A stretch of 64,000 nucleotides of DNA from Dipteronia dyeriana (taxonomy: Eukaryota; Streptophyta; Magnoliopsida; Sapindales; Sapindaceae), in NCBI GenBank assembly GCA_032871835.1, contig CM065298.1, positions 10,217,596-10,281,595 on the forward strand, in the 5' to 3' direction. The notes below the pieces were generated by a model. The model was given only the letters and a program-made list of their open reading frames with translations, ran no database searches and was not told the origin of the DNA. A program made the position numbers and the translations under genes. This document shows positions 21,291 through 32,792 of the stretch, piece after piece (within the stretch, counting starts at the first letter, position 1; each line of letters starts with the position of its first letter).

Positions 21291-23039
21291 CTCACTCCGT
21301 TGCTGGGGGCTTCTTGAAATCCCAAGTATGCCTCTGGACTGGTACCAGATAGATAGCCCATCTCTAATGATATAGGGTCATCCAATGCTTAAGTGAGTCA
21401 CTACTCATCCCGGAGGGGTCAAAAGTCTTCTCTCAGTCATGGGAAACTTCTAGAATCCCGAACATGTCTCCAAGCAGTTACTAGGCCGGTGTCTCCTCTC
21501 CACTTGTATGGGGTCATTCATCGTCCAAGCGAGCTACCTTGGTAACACCAATTTGGACCTCTACTTTGACAGATTCAGAAAGAGAGGTAGGCAGACTTGA
21601 AGCCCCCCATGCATCTACAACAACAGAGGACTTTAAGGTAGTTCCTACCCCAACACGACTAGACATGAAAGCAGAAATGGGAACCAAGTCCTCCTCATCA
21701 ACTGCGCATCCATTATCTCAATAAGGTCCGGCTTCAGTCGGAGCGGACTCAGGTAACTCTCAACTTTCTCTGTGATCTACTCAAAGTATCCATCCTCCAA
21801 TGATGATCAGGTCAGAGGAAAGAAGAGCTCGAGCTGCCTAGCAAGCAACACAGAAATGTCCTTCAACAAATGAAGCACCCACCTTGGCTCCTAAGGTAGC
21901 CACGCTGCAATACAGAGTTTAAACCACTCCCTCAAGAGTTTACCTCCTCCTTTGAAGCAATCCACGCATGACACGACGCATGGACCTGAGTCTTTTCACA
22001 TCATATGCATGTTGGATCCACACCCGGGTTCCCTGCTTATTAGCCATGGTTACCTCAATTCTGGTCATTCAGAACAACTGCGCCCCTCACTACCGTGGTC
22101 AGCTCCCTCCACCTTTTGGTTTGACGTCACATAAGAGAGTAGTTTTCTACATCCGAAACATCTACTTCTGGATTAATCGGGGCTCACCTACCATATAAAC
22201 AACCAACTCAGTTGTGGTCTTTATTTAAGGGAGAAGCTTTATCCACTGCACCATAGATTTCGAGCCCGAGTCATCTTCAGCAACCCAAGACTTGCCAGCT
22301 TAGATGGGAACATACAACCATCTCAGCAGCTTTCTTCTTAATCCCCTCCATTTTCTGTCCATTAATAACTCTTAAGTCAAAGGGCGAAAGAAGAGACAGC
22401 TCTACCTAAAAGGTTGTGAAGAAGTAACCATCCTCCTTGGCTTGCACGAGCTCGACCTTAGCAGACACCAGCTTGCTCTCGAAGATTATCATACTGATGG
22501 CTCCTCTCCATTTATACTGGACCTTCCAATGCCCTAGTGAGCCATCGAGGTCTCGATCCGTTTAGGGAGCACTCAAATGTCCTGATTTGTTCACAGTGGG
22601 GTCTCAATCTCCATTACGATTGTTGAAGACTCTTATCTACCCCAAGCAGACTTCCAAACCGGTTACATCACTTGGGGACTAGAAGCTCAATATTTTCTCA
22701 TTACTCTAGTGTGAGGGGCGATGACCCTTAACGTGAGACAATTTCCTCTAGTTCGCAATAAAAGGCGTCTTTTACGGAGAGACATTCTACTATCTACACT
22801 CATAATGCAGATCATCTCAAGAGATTCTACTCGTTAAAGAACTCCTACAGCGAGACTGGTTATCAACCGATACCACAATGCATTTATACAACTTCGTATT
22901 AGCTCGCTATAAGTTTTTATCTCTTTCAACTTTGGTATCCGTAATAAATCCTTCCATGAGGATCTCCATTACCAAGAGGATCGCCATTACCAAGAGAGCT
23001 ACACCGCACTCCTGATGCCGTGGACTAGATTGAATCCCT
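21291..23039 (+). other. Interior of the non-autonomous element, no coding recognised
   Basis: Contains scattered degenerate copies of the ~150 bp monomer and otherwise unique sequence. I see no gag, protease, RT or integrase motif on either strand. Confidence 0.5.
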
Positions 23040-23660
23040 TCAAGAGGATCGCCATAATATTTCGACAGTGACCTCCTCTTGACCAGAGACTGGTCGGGGA
23101 AGCCCTCTCACTACCTTTGATGCCTCGGTCGGGCACTACCCCCCCGCCAAGAAGGGTCTAAGTGTAAGAGCATAGTTTTCATCCAGATCTCGAGACCAGG
23201 GATTGATCGGGGAAGCCCCCTTATCACCCCTGATGCCTTGGTTGGGTGACCACCCCCAAGAAGGGTCTGAGTGTAAGAGCATATTTGTCATCCGGATCAA
23301 AATACCAGGATATAGGTAGATAGTCCTCATGATGCCTTGGACCGGATTAATCCCTCCAGGAGGAACGCTATGGTATTTCGACAATGATAACCTCGAGACC
23401 AAGATAGCTCGCTAGCGTTCCTGATGCCTTAGTCGGGCTACCACGCCCAAGAGGGATCTGAGTATAAGTGCATAGTTACCATCCGGATCCCAAGACCAGG
23501 GGAGCTAGCATTTATGATGCCTTGGTCGGGTGACCTCCCCTAAGAAGGATCTGAGCGTAAGAGCATAGTTACCAGCTAGATCACGAGATCAAAACAACCA
23601 AAAAGTCATCCTACTGCCTTGGCCGGGCCAACCCCGCTAGGAAGGATCTAGATGGCATAG
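23040..23660 (+). repeat. ~100 bp tandem repeat shared with Tat-1 and Tat-2
   Basis: Five to six copies containing GATGCCTTGGTCGGGT, AAGAAGGGTCTGAGTGTAAG and GAGCATAGTT. The same unit is present in Tat-2 (27400-27720) and inverted in Tat-1 (5540-6060). It ties this pol-less element to the Tat family. Confidence 0.82.
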
Positions 23661-23905
23661 ATGCCTACCGAGATCATTTCTCCAGCGTATCTAAGTACCG
23701 TGATTCCTTGAAAAGGAACTCTAGGTACCCATATTAACCACAGAAGCTTCATCCGACATGATCGAGCAATACAGAATGAACAGTTCCCCGGTTTGCTAAG
23801 CCAAACACTGGGAGCAATTCTGGTTACAAGCAAGAAAGGTCAAGCAAAATTCTTCAAGTAGTACAAGATCTAGACTCCAACCCCAAATACTTATCGGTGT
23901 TCAAG

Positions 23906-23919
23906 TTAGAGGGAAATTC
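23906..23919 (+). other. Polypurine tract of the non-autonomous element
   Basis: TTAGAGGGAAATTC directly before the right LTR, preceded by CGGTGTTCAAG, as in Tat-2 (CGGTGTTCAAGTCAGAGGGG). Confidence 0.65.
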
Positions 23920-26031
23920 TGTTAATAGCAAAATTTGGCTAGGTACCAAAGAATAATTTTCCACTTTCCATCCTTCCCGTAAGGATCCAAATTCAGGCTT
24001 ATATGACGGGGTATCAAGGTCCCCACGGTTGAGCTATCACGCGATCCTACAGGAGCAAGGTAAGGCCGCCCGTACCATCTGAGCATCTCGCACGTGTCCA
24101 AGCTCACCAAATAAAGCCTGACCAGACCGCAACAAGCTCTTTATACCAGGATAAAGCCCGAATCTAGGTCGACGTGAAAGGACCTGGGTCCCCCGACATC
24201 AAGGTACCTCGTGACACTCTCCTAGAGCTTGCTACTATCTCTAATTTCATTAGGAGACCTTCAAGGTACCAAACTTGTCTTGCAAAAGCCCTCCTGCCTC
24301 ATCAAGGTATAATCTCGACCTGTCCGAGCATAAAAAGAAGCCCGTAAAGCCCCATCATCACCAAAAGTGCCAAGATCCATTGTAGATCCTGACATGGTTA
24401 AGTCAAGTAGCAAGAGCAGTACTCGAGCGTACTTCTCCAACCTTTTAGAGGCAAGCCCAGGTCGTCTGTTTTTAACGAACACCAAGGTTGGAACCCTATG
24501 GGATATTTCACCCCTAAAATGGTTAGCACAAGCTCCATGGGAAGACCAGTATGATCGATCTAGCTCCGTGACAATTGAGAGGTCCCCGGGGGACCCCACC
24601 AGTGTACTGGATCCTAGGGTAACTCGTCCACAAGGAATATCAAATGTCACCTCAGGTAACCTCCATGAAGTACCTCTCCATGAAGTACCTCTCCAAAGTA
24701 ACATGCAGAACTAGAGCTCTCGTCTCGACAACGTCGGAAGAGATGATTGACTTCCATGACATTTAAAGTACCATTAATGAGGTCAACCGCATTAATGGAG
24801 GTAGTCAACCCTATTAATGAGGTCAAATTCCTTTTCCTCCAAAATATCCTCCACAACCGATTATTGTGGGTCAACTATAACGGAAAATCCCGCCTATCAA
24901 GGAAGAAAGAGTCCGAAGAGGAAACAATCATATCTTCTGCGAGATAATAGCTACAAGCCGATTAACTACATGAAAGGAAGAATCGTATTCGATAAGGAAA
25001 CGAAGACTAATTGAAGAGACCTGGACTTGCACGCCAAGGTAGTCACCATGTATAAATATGCCTGTAAAATGCATAGTGGGGGGCTGAGATCGAAGAACAC
25101 ACAGTGGAGATCACTCATATCATTTCCAATCCCAAAAACGACCAGCCCTAGGAATTTCTACATGTTTCGTTTAAAGATCTCTCGACGTCATCAATGTATG
25201 TGTTACCTTTACCTAGAATATACCGGTATCGGTCTACATTCGACCACCATTGTAAGCTCTCCGGAGCGCTATGTTGTATTACTTCACCATTCTTATAAGC
25301 TCCCTGGAGCATTCTTTGATATATACATAAGGAAGGGTATTCCTCATTCCCCCGGATACTGTCTTGGGGTTTTTCAGCATATTATCATTCGTGATGTTTT
25401 TCCCCCCTTGGTCAGTCCACCTCCATCTACAAAAGACTTGTGTTTCTCTTACTTGTGTTATATGTAATGCATGCGAATATGAGTGCAAGATAGATTCCTA
25501 CCTCGCTTGACCTAGCGCTCTTATCCTCTCATATACATGCCAAAGTCGCACATCAAGATGAGGAGAAACCACCCAAGCCAACTTGAAGGAAGTAGATGAG
25601 CTCTCCCGCATCATCTCTATGGTAGAAATCGAGCTCTCCGACACTAGGGCTAGATAGGCCCCCCCTCCTTACTTGTTATCTAGGTCGAGGAATTACAAGA
25701 AGGAATCAGGCACCAGAACCGGGCTCTGAGTACCATGACGGGCTCTGACCCCGACCGAGGACCAGGACCAAGACCAAGATCAACCCCTTCATACCAGTAA
25801 TGGAACATCGAGCTCTCTCGTTTCCTACCTGACGGAAAGGATGACTCCTCTCCTACCTATCACGAAGCCCAACGACTGGGATGACTCCTCTCCTACCTAT
25901 CACTCCATACTCCATATTCATATAAGGTCAGGTCAGGTATCAACAATATCAACCCCGGCCACCACCTCCATGGTAGTGGTCTCAAGGGTGTTAATAGGGA
26001 TTTCTCATACTAAACAAATTTCCTGTTAACA
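23920..26031 (+). repeat. 3' LTR of the non-autonomous element
   Basis: Starts TGTTAATAGCAAAATTTGG and ends TTCCTGTTAACA, homologous in termini to the Tat-2 LTR. An 18 bp stretch (CCATGAAGTACCTCTCCA type) is tandemly duplicated near 24664-24700; the left LTR has a single copy. The 146-codon frame at 25027-25467 is not conserved in the left LTR and is not called as a gene. Confidence 0.85.
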
Positions 26032-27399
26032 GTATTGATTGTTCTTAAATTCATTTGGGTTTTACTTTGCTCTTTGATATATGTGTTTTAATGCTCTTAA
26101 TATGATATGTATGTGTATTAATTGTTAGAAATCAATATGTGTCCATGATTGAGTTTAGGAGTAGTTGTAATTTAGAGTAGAAATTAGATACCCATGATTG
26201 TTGATTGATTGATGGATGACTTTAAATTCCATGTATTGAGTAATTTGAGTAATATGGATTTTAGCCCTAAAGAGTAGAAAAGGTTTCAGTTCAGGCTTTT
26301 AGTTGCTAAATTGACATTGGTTCATATCCTTGTTCTTAATGGGTCTTTGTATTAAGACACGATTATCCATCCACGTGACAGGATTGGGTGATGAATTGAT
26401 TGTGGGAAAATTTCCTAATCAAGAGGATGAACCTTTAATCTAAATTGAATGTTCTTAATGATATAATAATCACATTGTTGCATGTAGTTATTAGGTAAAC
26501 TTGTTTTCCATGTTTAGCCATCCTAGGGAATTGACTAAACCGAATCTTTGACCTTGAAGTAAAGACCACCGACATTTTTCTTGTGCTTGTGTTGTTACAT
26601 GGATTTTTTGAGTGCTTAAAGCTTTTGCTTAATTGATCACTTTGTAATTGATCAATGGTTAGAATCTATGTACCGAGAAGAGACGTGTTTGACAATGCTT
26701 AGATAAAAATTCATTATGCTTGACTAGAAAGTGATAGAACCACTAGGCTAGCATATAGGGTACGATTTGTATTCCACGTGCTTAATGAGTTCATATATAT
26801 TGTCCGGATTGCTCGAGAGAGATTTCAGGTATATATGGTTACTATCTCTAAGACATCGAGAGAGATTAGAGATTAATTAAGGGGATACGAGCCTATGTAT
26901 ACTTACACATTTGAGGATTAGTTGAGTCTAGAACATAATTAGGAGGATTGTCACGGTTGAGTCGTTTCTCTAGTGTAACCACATTTCATGCATATCTCCA
27001 TTCCATCTATCATTGTATATATCATTTATATAAGTTATTTAGTTATATTATTATTCACTTTTCCACACACGAGTCCGCTCGAAGTGTTGTAATAATAGCT
27101 AGAATTAGAGACGATCGGTGAATCCCACCTCCTTGTGGATCAATCCCTTGCTTGCCACTGTGCTAGTCTCTATGACTTGCGCCCTTGCAAGGCCGAACTT
27201 AAATGTTCATATTTGACGACACTGCAACGACGTGTCCCGATCAGGACTCAAGAGCAGGCGGCCTCCACCGAGTTTTCTTTTTATCCCCGACAATAATGTA
27301 CTCTATCCTTCGTATCAATAAAGCCTGTTTTTTCTTATTTTCTCCATCTTCAACTATGTCCTACAATGATTTGGGTCTACATGGAAAATTCTACATTAT

Positions 27400-27720
27400 C
27401 ACCCCAAGACCAGGGGTAGGCCGGGGAAGTCCCCTCGCCACTCCTGATGCCTAGGTCGGGCACTACCCCCCGCCAAGAAGGGTCTGAGTGTAAGAGCATA
27501 GTTGCCATCCAGATCTCAAGACCAGAAAATAGCTAGCTAGCCCTCCTGATGCCTTCGTCAGGTTACCATCCCCAAGAAGGGTCTGAGTGTAAGAGCATAG
27601 TTGCCATCCAGATCTCAAGACCAGGAAATAGCTAGCCAGCCCTCATAATGCCTTGGCCAGGCTACCACCCCTAAGAAAGACTCGAGTTTAAGAGTGCCGA
27701 AGCCCTCCCGATCCCTAGCC
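27400..27720 (+). repeat. ~100 bp tandem repeat of Tat-2
   Basis: Three copies of the family repeat (AAGAAGGGTCTGAGTGTAAG, GAGCATAGTTGCCATCCAG, AATAGCTAGC). As in Tat-1, it lies between the 3' ends of integrase and the antisense gene, which converge on it. Confidence 0.8.
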
Positions 27721-28269
27721 TAAGAAGGGGCTAAAAAGTTCTTTACTTAATGCCTTACTCGAGTTACAGCCCTCTAAAGGAGCTCGGGAATGGAGGGCTC
27801 GATTTACTTAAACTCTAAATATTCCAGTTATTGCTAGTTACTAATTTTCCTTGATATGTGGTTGCTTACTATAACAGGCCTACGATCGAACTAGGGGACT
27901 ATCGACTAAAGACGTTGAGCTACAAGTCTTTATAGTCAAAGTGCTCGAGCTAGCTGTCTACCTTCACGCTTAAGCAATGTTCTTATCTTGTTATTTTTCC
28001 AAGCTAAGTCAATTTGCAATAGAGGCTAAACCTGGAGGGAGATCAGAAAAGAAGCAAGTACATGTAAGTCGAAATAAGAACCAGATCTCAAGTTAAGTTT
28101 TATTAATAAACAGGGGAGCCTATTCCCCAGCAAGGCTACAACGGACAGGGAGCCCAACCCCTGATTCCGGGCTACAAAAAAAATATAATGAGGAATGATC
28201 AAACACGGGTAAAAAGGGGATGCCCACCCCCTTTTCCAGGCATTCAAAACAAACTACAAGAAAGAGAGT
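27721..28269 (-). terminator. Spacer with polyadenylation-like signals after the Tat-2 antisense gene
   Basis: Noncoding. On the minus strand an AATAAA-like region lies near 28100, about 170 bases after the stop, similar in place to the one in Tat-1. A mirrored AATAAA for the plus-strand pol transcript lies at about 27317. Confidence 0.4.
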
Positions 28270-29227
28270 TCAAACTGATGCATCCTCCTGATGCCCTCCA
28301 GCCTCCTCTTTCAACGGATGAAGCTCGCCTCTTGTTCCTCTTTTTGGTGGTCGCTCATTCTTGTTAGCTTCCTCTACCGCCTCTGCCACCTCCACTGAGG
28401 ACGCACCTCGACTGCCTCATGATCAGCAGGGTCCTCCTCCACCTCAACTGCTTCAGGATCAACAGGGTCCTCCTCAACAATTTCATTGATTACCGTCATA
28501 ACCTCAGGCAGTATGGCTGTATCAAGAAGATTGGCCATTGACTCTGGCATGCTCTCTTCCCCTGTTTTTTCTTCCTCTGAAGCAATTTTGGAGAGGTCTC
28601 GGGCTTCCGTAAGATCTTCTTCTGGCTCCGTGGGTAAAGCCCTCCTAGTAGACTCTCCGGGACCCAATGTTGGGAAGACGAAATGAGGATAATGAAGGTC
28701 TAATACAACAGTTTGTTTCCCGGTTTTGACCACGTTGGAGGGATCCAAGTCCTCACCTAAGGTGCGAGACATCTCTGCGGCTTTGGCCAATATCTTCTCC
28801 CTATTCCAGTTAGAGATGATTGACAGGTCAAAGGGAGATGGGAGGGCTTCGGAGACCTAATAGGAAGCGTAGAAGTAACCTTCGCTGAAAGACGCATCCA
28901 CCTCGGCCTGGAGCCTGGCGATCTGAGCATGCATATCTTGATTCTTAGCATCCAGCTTCTTGGCTTCGGCTTTCCAGGAATCTCTCTATCTATCCCGCCG
29001 CTCTGCTTGAGGGTCTCTTGGTCAAAGGATATTTTCATCCTCTTATGGTCCCAGCGGAGCTCACTCAGTTCAGTTTCCATGTGTCTTTGATTGGAGGTCA
29101 TCTCCTCTAAAAGAGACAGAGCTTTCACGAGAAGCCCCATGACCCTTTCAGTTTCAGCCTCAGTCCTGGAAGCCAGATCACGAAGAAGGGATACTTGTCG
29201 ACCCATTGCGACATTAAACTTGAAAGC

Positions 29228-29300
29228 CTACAAAATATGAAACAAAGGTTAGAAAGAGCAACTGAAGCACGCAATCACAAGAAACAAAGACAATGGCTAC
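29228..29300 (-). other. Predicted intron 2 of the Tat-2 antisense gene
   Basis: GTAGCC to TTTTGTAG on the minus strand, 73 bp, at the same place as 4157-4226 in Tat-1. Confidence 0.7.
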
Positions 29301-29839
29301 CTCAGCTAGGAGAGCAGACCATTTGGTAAGCATGATGTCCACAGGTATTGAAGCCATCCTGGAAAGCCCTCCACCCGGGCAAGACGAAACGAACTGCTTT
29401 AGAACCTCGTCCTGACCAAACGAGCCCAACTGATGGTGGGGTCGAGAAGGAGGAGTCTCCAGAATGCCAGCCTCGGGATTCCCCATAGCCTGAACTGAAT
29501 AGGACGCAGGTAGGTCAATTGGATCAGTGGGTAATGCAGCTGAAGAAGCAACAACTATAGCGATGACCACTGATGAAAGGGTAGATGTGGTCGTAGCAGC
29601 AACCGAGGAAGAAAGGCCTCATTTGATTAGCGCCTTGGAAGCCCGCAACGCAAGAATAACCATTCTGGACCTTGTTTAGGTTAAAGATGGAGCTGGAGCT
29701 GGAACAGGTAAAGCAACAGCTGGGGTGACAGACCCTCCTCTCTCTGAGGTAATTAAAAAGATCCATCGGGGCAATCTAGTAGGAGGGGGAGGGATCCGAG
29801 CTTGCTGAGCTTCACGGGAAGCTGGAGCAATAATAAAAA

Positions 29840-29909
29840 CTGTTAAAAAAAAAGATTTAAGAAGCAAGCCAACTAGTACACTAAAGTGTAATAACTCGAG
29901 ATCACTTAC
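29840..29909 (-). other. Predicted intron 1 of the Tat-2 antisense gene
   Basis: GTAAGT to TTTTAACAG on the minus strand, 70 bp with a T-rich end, at the same place as 3548-3625 in Tat-1. Confidence 0.75.
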
Positions 29910-31010
29910 GAGGGGTAGCATCGGAGATCCACAGATATTTGTTCACCCGGTGGGAATCGAAGGGATCAACGGTGGGGTATTTCAAATTCAGGTAGTTCCT
30001 GGCAAGGATTACCCTCAACACTGTTTCAGATTAAGCAGGTAAGGAATCCCGATCCCATGCTGGTTTGTCATTGAAAGCCATGAGGACTTTGAACTCATGC
30101 CCTTCTATGAAGATCGAGCACCCCCAATCGTTGCCGGCCAGTATCCATTCCTCCTTCCAGGCTGGATCCTTCCTTGAAGCTCCAGTGATGATAAAGTTAA
30201 GCTTGTTCTTAGCCCTGGCATAGAATTGACCTCGAGGGGCCCCGACCAGACTCCCGATTTGGAAGAGGAAAGCCAACTCCGCTGCTCCAGGTTATTTTGT
30301 TAAGCTCGCACTGTTCTCTCCACAGCATAAGGAAGTCGATTAGGTGCCTCCAAAAGCTAGGCTTCAACTGGAGAGGAGTTATTGAAATACGTTGAGGGCC
30401 CACCACAAGGTAGGATGGAGGGAAAGCCTGACCCCAATCTTGAGGGCTGCCACGTGAATCAGAAGGACCCCTGATGAGGATTGAAGACGTCCTAACCTCT
30501 GTAAGGGATGGCGAAGGAGACGCTGTCAGAAATGTTGTACTTAGATCTGATACGACTGAGGGAATCCGGGTCAACAGTAGAGTTAGGAATGACCTTAAAC
30601 TCATACGGTGGAAGCCCCGTTGGAAGAGGACTGACTACCGTGACTTGGTCCCCCCTAGTGGGGTCTTCCTTCTTTCCTACGTCTGAATCTTCATCAACCA
30701 ACTCCAGAGGGTTATTGGGTTGATTCGAGAAGCCGGAGCCGATAAAGACGTTCCTACTAGAATGGCGGTGCTGACGGACCGAGAAAGTTTCCCCGTCGCT
30801 CAAGATTCCCAACACCCGTTTTTAAGGAACCAAGTTAGAGCCTCCAGTGCCCTCGACCAGAGCCTCAATGCTATCTGAAGAGTTCGACATGGCTGAATGA
30901 GGAGAGCTTGAATACGATGATGAGCTTAGAAAGAATAACGAGTGAGAAAGAAGGAATCTGAAAATTTGAAAATTGAGAGAAAACGTTAAGAAAGTGATGG
31001 TAAGGTCGGG

Positions 31011-31020
31011 TTTAAATAAA
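31011..31020 (-). promoter_or_regulatory. Possible TATA box of the Tat-2 antisense gene
   Basis: The minus strand reads TTTATTTAAACCCGACC, about 125 bases upstream of the ATG at 30890. Tat-1 has the related but decayed CTCTATTTTAGCCCGG at about 2417-2432, in the same relative place. This would let the gene be transcribed from its own promoter just inside the 3' LTR. Confidence 0.35.
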
Positions 31021-31244
31021 GATTAGGGCTGTAACGACGTCGACGACTTTCTCGGGAAGATCACCTGGAGCCACAGAGGGAGCAGTTTTGCAGCAGTTTT
31101 TTCCTCAAAGAAGACACTGTTTCAAATTCAATATTGGGTAATTAGTAAAATTTCACCCTCATTAATTATTTTTATAACGGAAAAATTTCCCAATTAAACA
31201 AGAAATCTGACTCCAACCCCAACTCTACCACCGGTGTTCAAGTC

Positions 31245-31256
31245 AGAGGGGACTTC
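31245..31256 (+). other. Polypurine tract of Tat-2
   Basis: AGAGGGGACTTC immediately before the LTR at 31257, identical in core to that of Tat-1. Confidence 0.75.
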
Positions 31257-32359
31257 TGTTAATAGTAAAATTTGGTCAGGGATCAAAGAAAAATTTTCTA
31301 CTTTCCCGCCACAAGTCAAAGCCCATAATCAACGTTCATGAAGCCTGGATAGACCATAAAGCCACCCCGCAGGAGTAGGGAAGGCCGGCCCGGCTTCAAA
31401 ACTACCAGAAAACAAGCTAGGCGCGACCAGGACAAGCCCCCACACGAATACTGGAACCTGAGGTTCTCCAGGCCACTTATCAGGGAACCTCAGCTCTGAG
31501 ATCGATCTTCCCCACCGCCCCGCGAATGCCAGGAGGAGTCTCCAAGCTCAAGAGATATTCGAGAGAAGCCCGTCAACCTCTCCGGAAGCCCGTTGTCCCG
31601 ATTGAACATTAAAGAGGAATCACGCCTAAATCTACACTACCCCGGCTACCTCCCTGAAATGTCTATAGGGGAACCTCAAGCTCCCAAGGGTCAGGAAAAA
31701 TCCATCCCGAGCTTCTAAAAACAGAGTCGAAGCAGGGATCTATCTCGCCAGACGGGACGATAGACAGCTTGCTCGGTGACCTCCATGAGAAACCATGTCG
31801 CGAAAACATACAAGATCGCATCTATGAGATAACCAACATTAATCCCGTATACGTGCGAGTCAAGAGTTTGATTCCTAAAAGGAAACAAACTCATTCACGC
31901 TAACAATATCATCGTTTCTGCTATTTACTCAGGGTCAACCACTTTTAAATAAAGGATCTCGCCCGATAAGAAGAAAACCAATTCGAAGGATCGTGGCGGG
32001 ATACCAGCAAATTCAAACCTACTTGGACCATATATAAATAGGACCAAGTATAAGGGCGAAGCAGAACGACACATAGAAGAAAAGAAAATAGGAGGGGAAG
32101 GCCTAAATTCTGTACTCAGAACACGGCCACCTTTGTTTCCACTATTCGACAAGCACAGAGTTTCCACCTTTCTAGATCCTAGAGAGACTGTGAGTATATG
32201 AGACAATGATTTATATTTCGAAGCAAGTAATCAATAATAAAAGCTCTCGTTTATTGTTATAGCGATTCAGCCTCTCGTTTACCTCTTAACCACTTTCGTG
32301 GTAGTGGTCTTGAGGGTGTTAATAGAAATTTCTCATCCTAAGCAAATTTCCCGTTAGCA
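31257..32359 (+). repeat. 3' LTR of Tat-2
   Basis: 1103 bp, TGTTAATAG to CCCGTTAGCA, homologous in inverse orientation to the Tat-1 LTRs. It ends inside a copia RNase H frame, which resumes at 32360. The partner 5' LTR is missing. Confidence 0.87.
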
Positions 32360-32701
32360 GTAACAATATCTACAACTGAAGCAGAGTATGTGGCTGTGAT
32401 GGAAGCTAGCAAGGAGTTTATATGGTTACAAGGGTTGTCAGCAGAGTTAGGATTCGAGCAAGTGATAAATGTGTTGCACAGTAATAGTCAAAGTGCAATA
32501 CATTTGGCCAAGAATTCAGCGTTCCATTCTAGGACCAAGTATATAGGACTGCGGTATCATTTCATTCGGTCGCTAATCGAAGATGGAGTGTTAAAGTTTG
32601 TGAAGATCACAGGGAGTAAGAATCTAGCTGATATGTTAACCAAACCAGTCACTATGGAGAAACTGGAGCTATGCGCAGCTTCAGTAGGTCTTCAAGGTTG
32701 A
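32360..32701 (+). pseudogene. Copia RNase H, C-terminal part
   Basis: Open in one frame from the junction to the stop at 32699-32701. It contains the classic copia end: STTEAEYVAVMEASKEFIWL, then HSNSQSAIHLAKNSAFHSRT, KYIGLRYHFIRSLIEDG and LADMLTKPV. The frame itself is uninterrupted, but everything upstream (gag, protease, integrase, RT) is gone, displaced by Tat-2 and the deletion at 14287. Confidence 0.9.
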
Positions 32702-32782
32702 AGATAGAGGAGGATGAGCGCACTGTACCGTCCACTAGTCATCGAGGAAAGAGGAAGAAGTCTACTCTAGTTTCAGTCTTCA

Positions 32783-32792
32783 AGTGGGAGAT
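32783..32792 (+). other. Copia polypurine tract
   Basis: AGTGGGAGAT-type tract (CAAGTGGGAGAT) directly before the LTR, typical for Ty1/copia elements. Confidence 0.75.

Larger units (their letters stand above)
16617..26031 (+). mobile_element. Non-autonomous LTR element related to Tat, with satellite-like array
   Basis: LTRs 16617-18814 and 23920-26031 (about 2.1-2.2 kb) in the same orientation. The TGGCACC primer site and CTTTC spacer match Tat-1. The polypurine tract matches Tat-2, and the flanking duplication is ATATT/GTATT (16612-16616, 26032-26036; one mismatch). The 5.1 kb interior has no recognisable gag or pol. LTR termini, primer site, polypurine region and a ~100 bp tandem repeat are shared with Tat-1 and Tat-2. 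The simplest reading is a non-autonomous partner mobilised by Tat proteins, comparable in arrangement to Dasheng and RIRE2 in rice. Confidence 0.85.
15698..27243 (+). mobile_element. Athila-like solo LTR, split by the pol-less element
   Basis: Starts TGATCGG at 15698 and ends CCCGATCA at 27243, with the 5 bp duplication GGACT on both sides (15693-15697 and 27244-27248). Without the nested insert it is about 2.1 kb. It is homologous to the LTR at 58629-62375, which is followed by an Athila-type primer site, so this is an LTR of that kind. A single LTR flanked by a perfect target duplication is the product of recombination between the two LTRs of a former full element. Confidence 0.85.
28270..30890 (-). 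pseudogene. Antisense gene of Tat-2 (aORF), three exons, mildly decayed
   Basis: Minus-strand homolog of 2542-5033. Start ATG 30890 (MSNSSDSIEALVEG). Exons are about 30890-29910, 29839-29301 and 29227-28270; stop TGA at 28272-28270 after EEAGGHQEDASV. Exon 1 shows GSGFSNQPNNPLELVDED, the FWRHLIDFLMLWREQ block and NKLNFIITGASRKDP. Exon 2 has APASREAQQARIPPPP and SCPGGGLSRM. Exon 3 is heptad-like (LLEEMTSNQRHMETELSELR) with an acidic tail containing a 36 bp tandem duplication (28405-28476, EEDPADHEAVEV). A few stops and shifts occur. Matching order, intron places and start between the two copies argue that this was a constrained gene. Confidence 0.8.
14288..32359 (+). mobile_element. Tat-2: 5'-truncated Tat element, split by nested insertions
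   Basis: Plus-oriented relative of Tat-1 with the order RNase H end/integrase (14288-15687), [nested 15698-27243], tandem repeat, antisense gene (28270-30890, minus), polypurine tract, 3' LTR (31257-32359). The two halves rejoin within GGACTCAAGAGC, matching the continuous Tat-1 sequence on the minus strand near 6190-6209. The 5' LTR, gag, protease, RT and most of RNase H are missing, lost at the 14287/14288 junction. The right end interrupts a copia RNase H frame. Confidence 0.85.

Noticed and set aside
23040..23660. Regular repeats that could suggest a CRISPR array
   Set aside because: Units are contiguous degenerate tandem copies without unique equal-length spacers, and the locus is plant nuclear DNA.
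25027..25467. 146-codon frame in the right LTR of the non-autonomous element
   Set aside because: The homologous stretch of the left LTR (about 17815-18240) is broken, and there is no recognisable motif.
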